IMG/VR virus record: IMGVR_UViG_3300009443_000021
Coordinates: 1 to 30,798 of that record
DNA: 30,798 nucleotides
Source: a virus
Strand: one strand, 5' to 3'
Shown: positions 10,901 to 16,710 of the stretch, piece by piece
Numbering within the stretch: the stretch's first letter is position 1
Layout: each line of letters starts with the position of its first letter
Notes under the pieces: model-generated
What the model was told of the DNA's origin: nothing
Seen by the model: only the letters and a program-made list of their open reading frames with translations
The model's database searches: none
Position numbers and translations under genes: made by a program

Positions 10901-12961
10901 GCCGGTTGCTTCTAGCTCTGCATAGCTTTTAGCCAAATTTCTAGGGCCTTTAACTTTTCCAGGATTAGCGCTCAACTGAGTCAACGAAGGATCGAGCATT
11001 AATTTACCACCATTCATTGTTGCAAAATTGGGAACAAATCCGCCGCTAGCATATGGATCAAATCCGTGCTGACCAGCAAAAGCATCTTTGTATCCCTTTC
11101 CCGCCCTGCTCTCTTTTGGGGGCATGATTGCAGGCTGACTCATTCCAGGGAATTGCTTAACCTTTTCGGCTTTATTGTAAACAACAGTGCCGACCCCTTT
11201 TACGTTCATTGAGTCTATAGCTCCTGCGGCATAACCGCCCTGAGCGGCCCCTTGTCTTTCTTTCTTCTTAGAGGATTCGGGTATCATTCCTGATGCCGCA
11301 ACTGGAACCATTCCAGATGCTTCATTTTTTGAAAAATCAGGATTAATTCCAGCCCTAACCAATGGCTTGGCTAGCCTCGCAGCAAGATTAACCTGCTCGC
11401 TCATTGCGCTGTTTTGTTTTTCTATTATTCCTAATATAAACATTTCTTGAGCTTTTCTGTCGTCTTCTAGATTGCTTAGCCCTTCTTGTAGTTTTACATT
11501 TTCACCAAGAGCCTTAAGTATAGATTCCTCCATTGCCCTTATTTTATCTTTCTCATTGACTATGCCCAGAACATCCTTTAACGAGGTTCTAGCAAACTTA
11601 GCAATATTAACAAAGAGTTTTATAAAGATGGCCCCAAAAGCTATAGCTGCAGGCCCAGTTATTACATTACCTATGCCTTTAACTAATCCCTTCGCAAAAG
11701 TGCTACCCTCGTCTTCTCCTCCTCCTAGCGTGTTTTTTATGCCATCAATTCCGTCTTTTATAGACGACAAAAAGAAATCAATATCGGGAGCCAAACCAAT
11801 TGTCCCAAGTATCTCCGCAAGCTCCTGGATAGATGTGGTTGTTTGTGATGCCATTGCTGACATCGTTTTGTTTAGCATTTCATTCTTTTGCGCTGCATCG
11901 CCAGCTGCATTTCCTGCTATTTCAGTAGCCTGGGCTTGAATGCTTTGCTCCTTACCTAAGTCCCTTAACGCTGCTCTAAAAACATTGGCTTGAAATATTC
12001 CTGCTGAAAATTGAACAATATTGGATTGTTGCGACTGGCTTAAGTTATCGAACGATTTAGCCATGTTTATCATAATCTTATCTGCAGGCAATATGGATCC
12101 AGATAAATTCTTAACAGCGATACCTATTTCTTCTAGTTGTCTTATTGATTCAGGCCTCTGTATTCTTGTGAAAATTGTTTTTAATCCATTACCAATAACG
12201 GCTCCACCTCGAGCAGTTGTTTGTTGCAGCGCCGTTACCAAACCAATTAAACTGTCAATTTCAACACCTGCGTCAATCGCAACAGCCCCAGTTCGTTCTA
12301 AAGCTTTAATTAAATCCTCGGAGCTTACTGCGAATTTAACGTCAACAGCTGCCAATTTATCAATAATATCTGTGGTTGAAAGTCCAGCATCTCCAAAAGC
12401 ATTAACGGCTGCGGTTAAACCAGACACGGCTGAAGCCGCGTCCAGCCCAGTTAATCGAGTTAAAATTAAAGCATCATTAGTTCTTTTTAAAGTCTCCTCC
12501 ATAGTAAGACCTTGCCTGGAAAACTCAAGAGCAGCTTCGGCGGAAACCGTAAAAGCTTGAGCCGTATTTCTTGCTACGTCAAATAGTCCATCACCAAATT
12601 CTTGCAGTTTTCCCGCAGAAGCTCCAACAATAACATTTATATCTTGTAAGACCTTTTCAAACTTTACGGTTTCTACGACTAAAGCCTTAAAGGCTTCAGA
12701 TATTCCGTTAATTATTCCTACAGAAGCACCAAAAGCAATAACCCGAGCATTGGATGCCTCTAGTGATTTTGTAAATTCATTCGCGGATGCGGTTATTCTT
12801 CCAAGAGGCTGAGTAAAGCTTTTTCCATTAACATTGAATGAAATTTGCTTTTTACTTACTCCATTTATGGATCTATTTATCTCCGCAGCAGCGCGGTCCA
12901 TACTTCTCTTTGCCTTAGAAGTATTAACGTTAAGCGTTACATCTGCCCTCATTCCTACCAT
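1997..12961 (-). CDS. Giant tail tape measure protein with embedded enzyme-like modules
   Basis: This 3654-residue protein is expected to occupy the tail lumen, set tail length and be released on infection. Residues about 1-420 look like the TP901/lambda-type tape measure core, including the G-x-x-L-K-T-I-F-T-R-I segment after a T-T-A-R-G-G turn. Hydrophobic segments lie near 430-458, 1887-1917 and 3309-3343. Residues about 560-1600 form a separate region with six G-(F/L/M)-(V/I)-P-N-F-A motifs (ends at 647, 870, 1238, 1356, 1508, 1585) bounding discrete modules. These include a PD-(D/E)XK-like domain and a HAD-like domain. Residues about 1600-3100 are long, charged and helical/coiled coil. 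The C-terminus has G-x-I-Q-H-F and P-A-M-L-T-A-G-E motifs common in tape measure C-termini. Start: ATG 12961 has AAGG five bases upstream; an in-frame ATG at codon 4 has a poorer gap. No muralytic domain was recognised. Confidence 0.9.
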   Translation of the reverse strand: MVGMRADVTLNVNTSKAKRSMDRAAAEINRSINGVSKKQISFNVNGKSFTQPLGRITASANEFTKSLEASNARVIAFGASVGIINGISEAFKALVVETVKFEKVLQDINVIVGASAGKLQEFGDGLFDVARNTAQAFTVSAEAALEFSRQGLTMEETLKRTNDALILTRLTGLDAASAVSGLTAAVNAFGDAGLSTTDIIDKLAAVDVKFAVSSEDLIKALERTGAVAIDAGVEIDSLIGLVTALQQTTARGGAVIGNGLKTIFTRIQRPESIRQLEEIGIAVKNLSGSILPADKIMINMAKSFDNLSQSQQSNIVQFSAGIFQANVFRAALRDLGKEQSIQAQATEIAGNAAGDAAQKNEMLNKTMSAMASQTTTSIQELAEILGTIGLAPDIDFFLSSIKDGIDGIKNTLGGGEDEGSTFAKGLVKGIGNVITGPAAIAFGAIFIKLFVNIAKFARTSLKDVLGIVNEKDKIRAMEESILKALGENVKLQEGLSNLEDDRKAQEMFILGIIEKQNSAMSEQVNLAARLAKPLVRAGINPDFSKNEASGMVPVAASGMIPESSKKKERQGAAQGGYAAGAIDSMNVKGVGTVVYNKAEKVKQFPGMSQPAIMPPKESRAGKGYKDAFAGQHGFDPYASGGFVPNFATMNGGKLMLDPSLTQLSANPGKVKGPRNLAKSYAELEATGQPISVEATTKQLLSNTGGSHSKKVKEVIRYLQDEGGVQSIERKFKLKKLPKRGKKTADQAEADVLEDEGGKYFNTGGRSGDPTFPVDLVGLGMNPIEVKSGEWKLPNVLLKSLRLYSDDGLMRFAESQGATQEMINEARNEKFKKGANLLTKKGLIGKDASSGQTHQALLAHRMSEGLVPNFAKESWEDRYKRNKGKIFNTTEEINKAYGVSNLGVSLGQKNVKRDLSEQEIQEIKDQKTATTTRKGQTSYPDILKNLRAGKYKNRADLAKKTNRLETIVEQLVTSNKKSTSRNAAEKQLSPTDFADFQELLLGLPGGAADKAKLLGNSQKRGRIFEEILSDLGGVKFETNPDAMDFSRERGRLLRVPKKTAEDIGLEDAATYGDAHAGAGHKIPLMRDKIIREVHSEGLLARLLSKDQVDLPGDEFPDIVNNGSDSSKPAKITIKDLMKPRGLKPKARKAINESIMANHGYTYDELSEFKPKDKKKPTKEENEKLQLKKQLDKKIISFNYVVDDVDLGAIDKRTKTGIKVKELENLTSANVSGGLIPNFADPRTRSQKIQDTLADPSNKGIKFNKPPSPANITSAQISRHLDIPIGKTPETQPSDEDIKNAINAVAQTREKLQLPGYENLKSIDKTKILKKYKKQAGEGEYYGNKDLSAARGFVPNFAKTFYDFDETLATYPSSVTSADLFNAESAALAEPTDLAKSLKGRTLDILTARAGESKPFISKKLKSWGINSGRIITTGSIQNGQTSAQKKATILQNMQKKNGGRYNLIDDAPENIAAIKALGNKNLMGQLYKFSGQHAGRGSGNAEGLVPNFADPLSAAISRERAAGVPQARIRVEKSSQLKSAQNPMGLAVTNTRDEPAGVQQGIRRAKTMGIDPKKHGASKGMVPNFASPQIPDAILNNAKNELSEMSKAFTDSFSEFSKIASQFGKEGKETLAEIASFDISKDFEGIKDLLNEKLERTEAQINSITEKTGKLSKGDQTRLGELKKAKSSGEALLKSTEEKSQKSKAVKNLSSSEPEAQKAQLIKSENAMIKKMLTARGTDLKSLKEATKASQDFRIALDESAKSAEESEDDGGGLQRLFYLQSAISLVNGQFETLAEGASGLTKTFAQGMLAISNVTASYIQQKELVSEGMNMAGVKRNESFSIGQAFNPEARAARRSAAAASDAGSRGSGVGRMGGLMRNLSGVGKMFGRFLPVIGQLYTGFTVVNEAFKMFNIGEMFGLEKGSGVMDLLSSQGERAAKKLEKLGESTEKLQGALESLNSQTENREKVTDLEILGSRRTQKQELELQQLKLKGLDIDIKAQDALSGLLDENLVGTKVSKRFIEELSKGTNSNEDYVKVIERVIKAQKNQAAFLSGSKSFGDLIDKKLDKFNPDSDDIKLLQGASKVRGSQIGMGFSSAAAGGDDMDVKDRLSILNKNIAALERESSTVSFRSMSDVTKLTDRLAKNLQGTEDFDAEMMASQINSFIKNIDESIDNTSGLDPRETKAVNAGMKQMVIQLNKLKKNLEGESDRQQEAQLKKEYVTAYKNIIFNIEQFRKNEAHLTKLSLASLAHQNKLNSSQQSLLLEYGAIGKQAAISSDFARKRNAMEAKFSSDKQGVEMKTIESLNKLRDTYFNTDQLAQQFKKDGQAAAGAVQALKENIEKGVSAADFAGIGKSMNLNPEVMAKVTEAFEQTSAETKNATSSLEVISSLLNKFGKATDSSTASALLLALHEKKLVTITDEHLNLLKSGLLDRERQLEYLNTGNKEAQQLLKLEEEHKFIKEKTVAGAAKLYKILQARGREEKDVLESVKGEAATLAVLNDFYKKDVSILAKSSEAMELGFQKQVEKNRTDAISAVHSLRMLEAQTGSLKGLENSLIILEAKLKSETENAKLALQESNFRLEYLSDQSKRSELVKRQLAKEMSDLQTSNLLAAEKNLQLSKTGELRQLVEEQLNATLHSSRLEALTAAENALLLTGKTKQVKLIQEANELQEASNKLTELQNAVTKAGVSDKTLRMTTTADIGIEKANSILGTRTAGMKATVEPNADNMLAYANSLEQTNKLLGNGSRAIDRFRARMAEMNVEAENLGADLVNIGIDNARSGLTQMFKDIGSGAKSASEAWADFGLGLANELLDRLMQNNVDKIIKNLTFAFTGESGESDAIKIAKETAHLVGINEGIISSNKDLTSAVRSASEALRNKIQLSRSPDEQVDDFIAPNAGKTPDTFTNVQENAAKIQTDLETSNKMDLEVSSFIENLYKTITPLNQLATAATEATKASMIQGPVRPKDLFEAQDKMQAFKDDQPLLSTARTQRGSESSFDHFLKGPQNKYEVKREEIEKQRKDLISNKYAEEKKAEKIKTKISEMGEPETRAESKEQKRLQSELEKTNQEFDKFSKQLKESDQTLASLDSEYDTATKKLASLSAVVENLAGRLNVSNEPPAKLTRDGQMDVVALLNKHSGGKIQHFAKGGFVDGPAGVDKVPAMLTAGEYVVPKDKVSQLKQAGGMIQHFRDGTGSKGAQKQEDSGTKEKKEKSRFQSGMEGIANLVVMNEVSRAVADSLDGKTDSPPTFDENKFKNLDLRSDVNIKRGDPRLSSKFLSRDPAMQQYKDFLLEKAAYDVQKKNEKFEKRKATLATVVGAVQSMAIAGVTAIAAPFIQGAVTGLENTYGRYAPTDSAKAYRAARAQDPKLNVNYRDVKNSMKNNKPLVVGESSYFPARTKEGGFTWDKARVSNGKMQGPEQYPSHRFPAFNEDAAREKILGKKVVKKASGGSVPAMLTAGEGFIPEKTAKRIGYENLNTMNKTGNLPTVQGAPGIDQVGPVGLTEGDFIIKKNSTDKLLRENPSMMKFALQNPEGFKKGERGYYEGGVVGNSSPATVAPPAKPRSTNRIQQQNPAEMLNSIAAPKTQSPQAETQGKTSDVTNNINVNVTIDQSGQEKVSSDSSGGSYEEEQNLSLKIKTAVLDVIRQEKRIGGELN
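2510..3530 (-). repeat. C-terminal GG-x-V...PAMLTAGE motif repeats in the tape measure
   Basis: One full copy begins at residue 3148 (nt 3520 leftwards) with G-G-F-V, followed by V-P-A-M-L-T-A-G-E-Y-V-V-P. A second shortened copy begins at residue 3448 (nt 2620) as G-G-S-V-P-A-M-L-T-A-G-E-G-F-I-P. A third, degenerate copy follows about 45 residues later and ends L-T-E-G-D-F-I-I-K. A related I-Q-H-F pair flanks the first copy. Such motifs recur near tape measure C-termini in many siphophages; their function is unknown to me. Confidence 0.6.
8207..8437 (-). other. Short unrecognised module (77 residues) between PNFA motifs 5 and 6
   Basis: Residues 1509-1585 form the smallest interval. It starts D-P-L-S-A-A-I-S-R-E-R, contains an N-P-M-G-L-A-V-T-N-T-R-D-E-P strand, and then a basic Q-G-I-R-R-A helix ending K-K-H-G before the motif. 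It has no family I can name. Its compactness suggests a complete small alpha/beta fold. Confidence 0.5.
8477..8893 (-). other. HAD phosphatase-like domain inside the tape measure protein
   Basis: Residues 1357-1495 follow directly after the fourth PNFA motif and end before the fifth. All HAD motifs are visible in order: motif I D1361-F-D1363-E-T1365, motif II L-T1405-A-R, motif III lysine K1444 or K1445, and motif IV D1464-D1465 followed by A-P-E-N. The spacing is normal for a compact HAD domain. HAD enzymes of this type act on phosphomonoesters, including nucleotides and nucleic acid ends; the substrate here is not known. Presence of the catalytic residues argues that it is active and not a structural relic. 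Confidence 0.75.
9248..10351 (-). other. Unrecognised large module (368 residues) between PNFA motifs 2 and 3
   Basis: Residues 871-1238 include a basic N-terminal helical part, a segment with R-G-R-I-F-E-E-I-L followed by L-G-G-V-K-F (near residue 1017), a Y-G-D-A-H-A-G-A-G-H stretch (near 1070), and a Lys/Glu-rich C-terminal part. The R-I-F-E-E start followed by a strand resembles the first helix of some PD-(D/E)XK nucleases, but I cannot complete the motif, so no function is assigned. There may be two domains here. Confidence 0.4.
10382..10714 (-). other. PD-(D/E)XK nuclease-like domain inside the tape measure protein
   Basis: Residues about 750-860, between PNFA motifs 1 and 2. The segment P-V-D774-L-V-G-L-G-M-N-P-I-E784-V-K786 has the D...E-x-K arrangement on two predicted strands, with acidic residues in the helix before it (near 750) and a helix after it. 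This is the signature of the PD-(D/E)XK nuclease fold (restriction endonuclease-like, Holliday junction resolvase-like). It is supported only by the motif and local pattern; structure prediction would decide. Confidence 0.55.
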
Positions 12962-12984
12962 ATTACCTTATACCTTGTTTATTG

Positions 12985-12990
12985 ATTATA
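12985..12990 (-). promoter_or_regulatory. Possible -10 box ahead of the tape measure gene
   Basis: A TATAAT lies on the minus strand in the 71-base gap before the tape measure start. The best upstream hexamer (TGTACA with a 16-base gap) is poor, so this is only a weak promoter candidate in AT-rich DNA. Confidence 0.25.
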
Positions 12991-13032
12991 TTAATAACCA
13001 TCTGTATGTACACCTAAAAGGCGCATTATTGC

Positions 13033-14409
13033 CTATTGATCCACAACAAGCGAGCCGTCCCCAAGTTGCAGTATGCTCTGCTGCTCCATTGCTAGATAAT
13101 AGTCCTCAAAAGATCCACTCATAAAGAATCCGTTATTGGGGCTTACCCCGAAACTAAAACTACAATCCACCGTAGCTATTGAACCTATAGATTCGCTAAA
13201 AGAATAACTCTCAAATCTAGCGTTATTAATAATGTACTTGATATATGACTCATGCTCAGAAGATGCGGAGCAAAAATAATCGCAATGATTATTTAAGCTA
13301 ATTTCTATCTTGTAATCTTCATCTTGGCAGAATATTTTCCTAAAATCCCCACTGTTAAAAGCGCTAGCGAGCAAAGAAAATGATATACTTCCAATTTGTG
13401 GGTACTTCATTTTTCTTCCGTAAACATGCATTGACTCAAAGCCGTACAAATCTTCCCTCGCAAACGGTAGGTTGATGTTAAAGCTTTGTATGTTTGCGGA
13501 ACCCTCTATGCATGTCCCTTCATTCTTTCCTGAAAGTATCGGCCCACCCACATTAAGGTTTCTTAAATTAACATTAATGCCTCCAGGAGCAATTGCCGCA
13601 ACGGGAGATTTGTACATTTTGGGATTAAATTCAATACCAGTACCTAGGGCTATTTCCCCTCCATGTCTTTCTATTTTTGGCCCAGTTAAATCCGCTCCTT
13701 TATTCGCTAAGTCTAATGATGGATTCTGAACCCCAGCTTTGTAGAATTTTTGCTCACTTGACCCGAGTCCAATATTCTGACCATTCTGCAGTTCAATAAA
13801 TGCATTTAATTGAGTTAAAAGTACAGCTACTTCGTTTACATTGTCTAGCCAGTAGTGGCCACCGTAGCCGGAACCATTACAGGAATGCCTTAAATTTGAA
13901 GCGGCGTAAGAAACTGAGGCTTTAGGAAACTCTCCAACACCGGCCGATATAGAATAATCAGTTATGTAACAATTACCTATGCCTATGACATCTATGCCCG
14001 AGTAATGATTATTCCTATTCTCATATCCAGTCAAATCAAAAGGCTCTGCCCCAACAGCCATCAATATAGTCTTATCTTCCTTTAAATCGTAATAAGCGCT
14101 TTTACCTTGAGATGATGGCATTTCCTGCCCCTTGCTAAGAATATTCAACCCAAGAAGATTCTCTTCGTATCCGTCTGTAAGCAGATACTCCAAACTTAAT
14201 TTAGTGCTTAGCTCTGAAACTACTTTTCTATCTAGAAAATCTTCACTCCCGATGTGTTGTATGTCCTGCCTGCCTACATCAACAGAAACACTTGCTGATT
14301 GAACCCTATTGAAAAAATATAATACATCAGCGCCAGGTTTAGCTGCCGGAGAATCAGTTAGGAATATTCCGACTGAATTGTATTTGATTGCATTTCTTTT
14401 ACCGGACAT
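13033..14409 (-). CDS. Tail tube paralogue (second tube-like protein)
   Basis: This 458-residue protein is clearly related to the 720-residue tube protein just upstream. Shared blocks in order: a Q-(S/T)-A strand then G/S-R-Q-D; Y-L-L-x-D-G-Y-(E/N)-E; G-N-x-Y-(I/L)-T-D-Y-S with V-G-x-(F/I)-P-x-A-S-V; S-A-x-(I/V)-Q-S-x-x-I-N-(L/V)-P-x-A-R; A-R-x-E-S-x-x-F with S-I-G or T-I-G; and N-G-x-F-(M/I)-S-G near the end. It lacks the tandem-repeat insertion of its neighbour. The start at ATG 14409 has no Shine-Dalgarno and lies seven bases from a hairpin, so translation may be weak, which would fit a minor tube or tail-tip-proximal subunit. The role as a structural tail protein is well supported; the exact place in the tail is inferred. 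Confidence 0.7.
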   Translation of the reverse strand: MSGKRNAIKYNSVGIFLTDSPAAKPGADVLYFFNRVQSASVSVDVGRQDIQHIGSEDFLDRKVVSELSTKLSLEYLLTDGYEENLLGLNILSKGQEMPSSQGKSAYYDLKEDKTILMAVGAEPFDLTGYENRNNHYSGIDVIGIGNCYITDYSISAGVGEFPKASVSYAASNLRHSCNGSGYGGHYWLDNVNEVAVLLTQLNAFIELQNGQNIGLGSSEQKFYKAGVQNPSLDLANKGADLTGPKIERHGGEIALGTGIEFNPKMYKSPVAAIAPGGINVNLRNLNVGGPILSGKNEGTCIEGSANIQSFNINLPFAREDLYGFESMHVYGRKMKYPQIGSISFSLLASAFNSGDFRKIFCQDEDYKIEISLNNHCDYFCSASSEHESYIKYIINNARFESYSFSESIGSIATVDCSFSFGVSPNNGFFMSGSFEDYYLAMEQQSILQLGDGSLVVDQ

Positions 14410-14415
14410 ATAAAT

Positions 14416-14448
14416 AAATACACCCCAGTCAATGACTGAGGTGTATTT
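14416..14448 (-). terminator. Hairpin between the major tube gene and its paralogue
   Basis: Arms 14416-14430 and 14434-14448 form a 15-bp stem with a three-base loop. The only imperfect pair is C25:A39 on the plus strand, which becomes a G-U pair in minus-strand RNA. The minus-strand 3' arm ends in TTT followed by ATTTATATG, so the U tract is short. It lies 23 bases after the tube gene stop (14472) and may partly terminate transcription or protect the abundant upstream message. It also has a T-run on the plus side. Confidence 0.65.
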
Positions 14449-14471
14449 TTATTCAAAGTATGAGATTTATT

Positions 14472-16634
14472 TTATGCTCTGTACCCCATGAGTTCGTTCG
14501 CTGCTGGAATATTTTCAACACCTCCGACTCCGGTCCATGCTGGTGGTAATCCAAGATTACCTTCAGCAGCTTCTTTTCCAGAAATAAACAATCCGTTATC
14601 AGGATCATCTGCTCCTGCGATCTGAGCGATAAAGGTTAAGTCTACTGACTTGTTGTCTCCGATAGTGCTTGTGAAGTTTTCGGATTCAAGACGTGCTCCT
14701 TTTAATTCGAAAATCATAGCAACAGGTCCATCTTTTGTGTCACACTCAACACACTCAGGATCCATCATCTTGACTGTTGCATTGATTCTATCGCAACCAC
14801 AAAGTAAGTCGGCCATGTTGCCCTCCTTAAGGTCTGAAAGTGTAGCACTAACTGACATTGTTATATTGATTGGCACATCAAGAGTTTTAGAGAACCCAAA
14901 AGTAGAACCAAGTCGTTGAAGAGTTGTTCTAGCCATAGGAACATTAATACTAACAGATTGAACGTGCGCGCTTCCAACAGTTGGAGTAGAAACATTCAAA
15001 CCACTAACCTGTTTAGAGATTAAACCTGCGCCTTGAAGATCAAGAATAACATCTCCTGGCCTAAGTGCTGCCACATCGCCACATCCTGCATAACCACTTT
15101 CTGCAGCTGGAAGAGAATACAATCCAGTACATCCATTCTCTTTTGCAATTCTTTCTCCTGCAGCATTCTTGCCCCACGCATTACTCATAAAGCTTCCGTC
15201 GGTCATTTTGATTGCTGGCAAGTCGTTTCCGGTTTCGCCAATATCACTCTTGATATTCATTCCCTCAACTGTAACGCTTGCTGTGGGAATTGCTCCCACA
15301 GATATATCAACGCTATAGTCGGTAAGATAACCGTTTCCTAAAGAAATAACAGACTTTTTATCATCATTACCTGCTGCGTTTTCGTTAACGTCTCCGTTTA
15401 CTGCGTCTCCAGCTTCTGGCATTGTCAAGATAAAGAAGTTACTTCCTGCTTGATAAAGTTCAGGTGAAAATCCTCCGCTCAAAGCATTGGTTGTACCATT
15501 TGTAATGAACTCAATCATTCGTTCATTGTATCCATCTAAAAGATAATAACTGAAGTCTAAATTAACAGTAGGAGCTTCAATAACTACAGAATCAAGACGT
15601 GACAAATGACCGAATTGATTAACGTCTTGCCTACTGATGGTGAAACCATAGTTTGCAGTTTGAATACGCTTTAGTTGCTTGATGATTGTTCCGTGACTTT
15701 TCGCATAACTAACTCCATCAAACCCACCAGCGGTAACGCCAGTGGAAATTTCTGGAGAGTCGGCTCCTGCAGAAGCAATAGTACCAACAGTAGCTGCGTC
15801 TGTACCATTACCACTTAGAGTGGCAGTAAACCCACCAGCTGAAAGTAGTGCTGCTGTACCACCCGCACTCGCAAGCGTAGCAAGAACATCATTAACAGTT
15901 GCGCCACCGCTAATATCAGCTGCTATAGTAAGAGTTCCGGCAGCAAAGTTCGCGCTTGATACAGCATTATCAACAACTTCAAAATTAATTCCATTTTTTG
16001 TAGCTCCTTTATCTTGAGCTGTGAAAGTAATACCATTTCGCGTTGCAGTTGCAAGTGGATCAGCCCCTTTGGCAACACTAAATCCTCCAGCGCTAGAAAG
16101 AGCGTTTACTCCGTCTGGAGTGGCAAAAATAGCAAGAAGTTCGTCGTAAGTTACTCCGGCTCCAAAATCAGCCCCTACAGTTAAAGTTGTACCAGCAAAG
16201 GCTACAGTGCTTACTGTTGCTTGCGTAAGTGCTAGCGTTATTCCGTCGTAACTGTCGCCTGTTCGGTCTGCTTCAAAAACTATCTCTCCGATAGCGTTGG
16301 CTCCATTAATTGAAACTTTAGATTTTACTCCAGCTGTTCCAGCTTCGCCTTTTCCGTTCCATTGTGGCCACGTATCACCTGGCAACCATCCAACCACTTC
16401 ATTCCGTTTGTTCTTGGCTGGAGCTGCTGCTGTGCCACCAAATACTTGCCGGCTCCCCGTCGGAGGAGTCATTAGTCCAAATGGACCGTCTCCAATTGTT
16501 GAGCTTATTGAAGCGTAGTCTGCTGGCACTTCTGCGTTAGATATAGCGGAACCAGTAAAGTGGTATCCTGTTGAATCTGGGCTCACAAATAAAGCCTCTG
16601 ATTGATAAATTACTCGATTTCTATGTACTGCCAT
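14472..16634 (-). CDS. Major tail tube protein with inserted tandem repeats
   Basis: A 720-residue protein placed between the tail completion genes and the tape measure gene, where phages keep the major tail protein. The strong AGGAG site at 16644-16648 is the best in this region, as expected of an abundant virion protein. Residues about 1-115 are an N-terminal part, 116-275 an insertion of two repeats of about 85 residues ending in S-A-G-G-F, and 320-690 the tube-like core shared with the 458-residue paralogue. The core has S-R-Q-D-V near 334, G-N-G-Y-L-T-D-Y near 433, V-P-M-A-R near 565, and N-G-L-F-I-S-G near 680. Four cysteines lie as C612-x-C614 and C628-x-x-C631. It is far longer than usual tube proteins (150-450 residues); the insertion may decorate the tail surface. 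A sheath role is less likely because no separate tube gene of typical form is seen. Confidence 0.65.
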   Translation of the reverse strand: MAVHRNRVIYQSEALFVSPDSTGYHFTGSAISNAEVPADYASISSTIGDGPFGLMTPPTGSRQVFGGTAAAPAKNKRNEVVGWLPGDTWPQWNGKGEAGTAGVKSKVSINGANAIGEIVFEADRTGDSYDGITLALTQATVSTVAFAGTTLTVGADFGAGVTYDELLAIFATPDGVNALSSAGGFSVAKGADPLATATRNGITFTAQDKGATKNGINFEVVDNAVSSANFAAGTLTIAADISGGATVNDVLATLASAGGTAALLSAGGFTATLSGNGTDAATVGTIASAGADSPEISTGVTAGGFDGVSYAKSHGTIIKQLKRIQTANYGFTISRQDVNQFGHLSRLDSVVIEAPTVNLDFSYYLLDGYNERMIEFITNGTTNALSGGFSPELYQAGSNFFILTMPEAGDAVNGDVNENAAGNDDKKSVISLGNGYLTDYSVDISVGAIPTASVTVEGMNIKSDIGETGNDLPAIKMTDGSFMSNAWGKNAAGERIAKENGCTGLYSLPAAESGYAGCGDVAALRPGDVILDLQGAGLISKQVSGLNVSTPTVGSAHVQSVSINVPMARTTLQRLGSTFGFSKTLDVPINITMSVSATLSDLKEGNMADLLCGCDRINATVKMMDPECVECDTKDGPVAMIFELKGARLESENFTSTIGDNKSVDLTFIAQIAGADDPDNGLFISGKEAAEGNLGLPPAWTGVGGVENIPAANELMGYRA
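15810..16289 (-). repeat. Two ~85-residue tandem repeats in the tail tube protein
   Basis: Residues about 116-190 and 201-275 align as G-x-I-x-F-x-A-x-x-x-G, then G-I-(T/N)-(L/F), then G-T-x-L-T-(V/I)-x-A-D, then a D-(E/V)-L-A helix ending L-S-S/L-S-A-G-G-F. The DNA copies are diverged. They look like surface-exposed beta/alpha modules. Confidence 0.7.
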
Positions 16635-16643
16635 TTTATTTTT

Positions 16644-16648
16644 CTCCT
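16644..16648 (-). promoter_or_regulatory. Strong ribosome binding site of the major tube gene
   Basis: AGGAG on the minus strand lies nine bases before ATG 16634 and fixes that start. It contrasts with genes here that have no such site. Confidence 0.8.
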
Positions 16649-16710
16649 ATATTTTGTTGAAAAGTTGTTATCTCTTATTACATTCCTTATTTTGTATTGG
16701 GAAATTTTTT

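Larger units (their letters stand above)
8207..11041 (-). repeat. Six dispersed G-(F/L/M)-(V/I)-PNFA motifs in the tape measure gene
   Basis: The copies are at nt 11041-11021, 10372-10352, 9268-9248, 8914-8894, 8458-8438 and 8227-8207. At the protein level they end at residues 647, 870, 1238, 1356, 1508 and 1585, so the intervals are 223, 368, 118, 152 and 77 residues. Copies 1, 2 and 5 are preceded within about 20 residues by G-Q-H or G-Q-T-H, and copy 6 by K-K-H-G. Codons differ between copies (for example Pro as CCC, CCT and CCA; Asn as AAT and AAC). The region begins after a weaker pair, G-M-V-P and G-M-I-P. Confidence 0.9.

Noticed and set aside
8207-11041. The PNFA copies as a DNA repeat, CRISPR or recent duplication
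   Set aside because: The copies differ in most codon third positions and are irregularly spaced; similarity is only at the protein level.
14472-16634. The 720-residue protein as a tail sheath
   Set aside because: It shares a core with two other tube-like proteins and no baseplate or second sheath/tube pair is visible; sheath identity cannot be excluded but is less likely.
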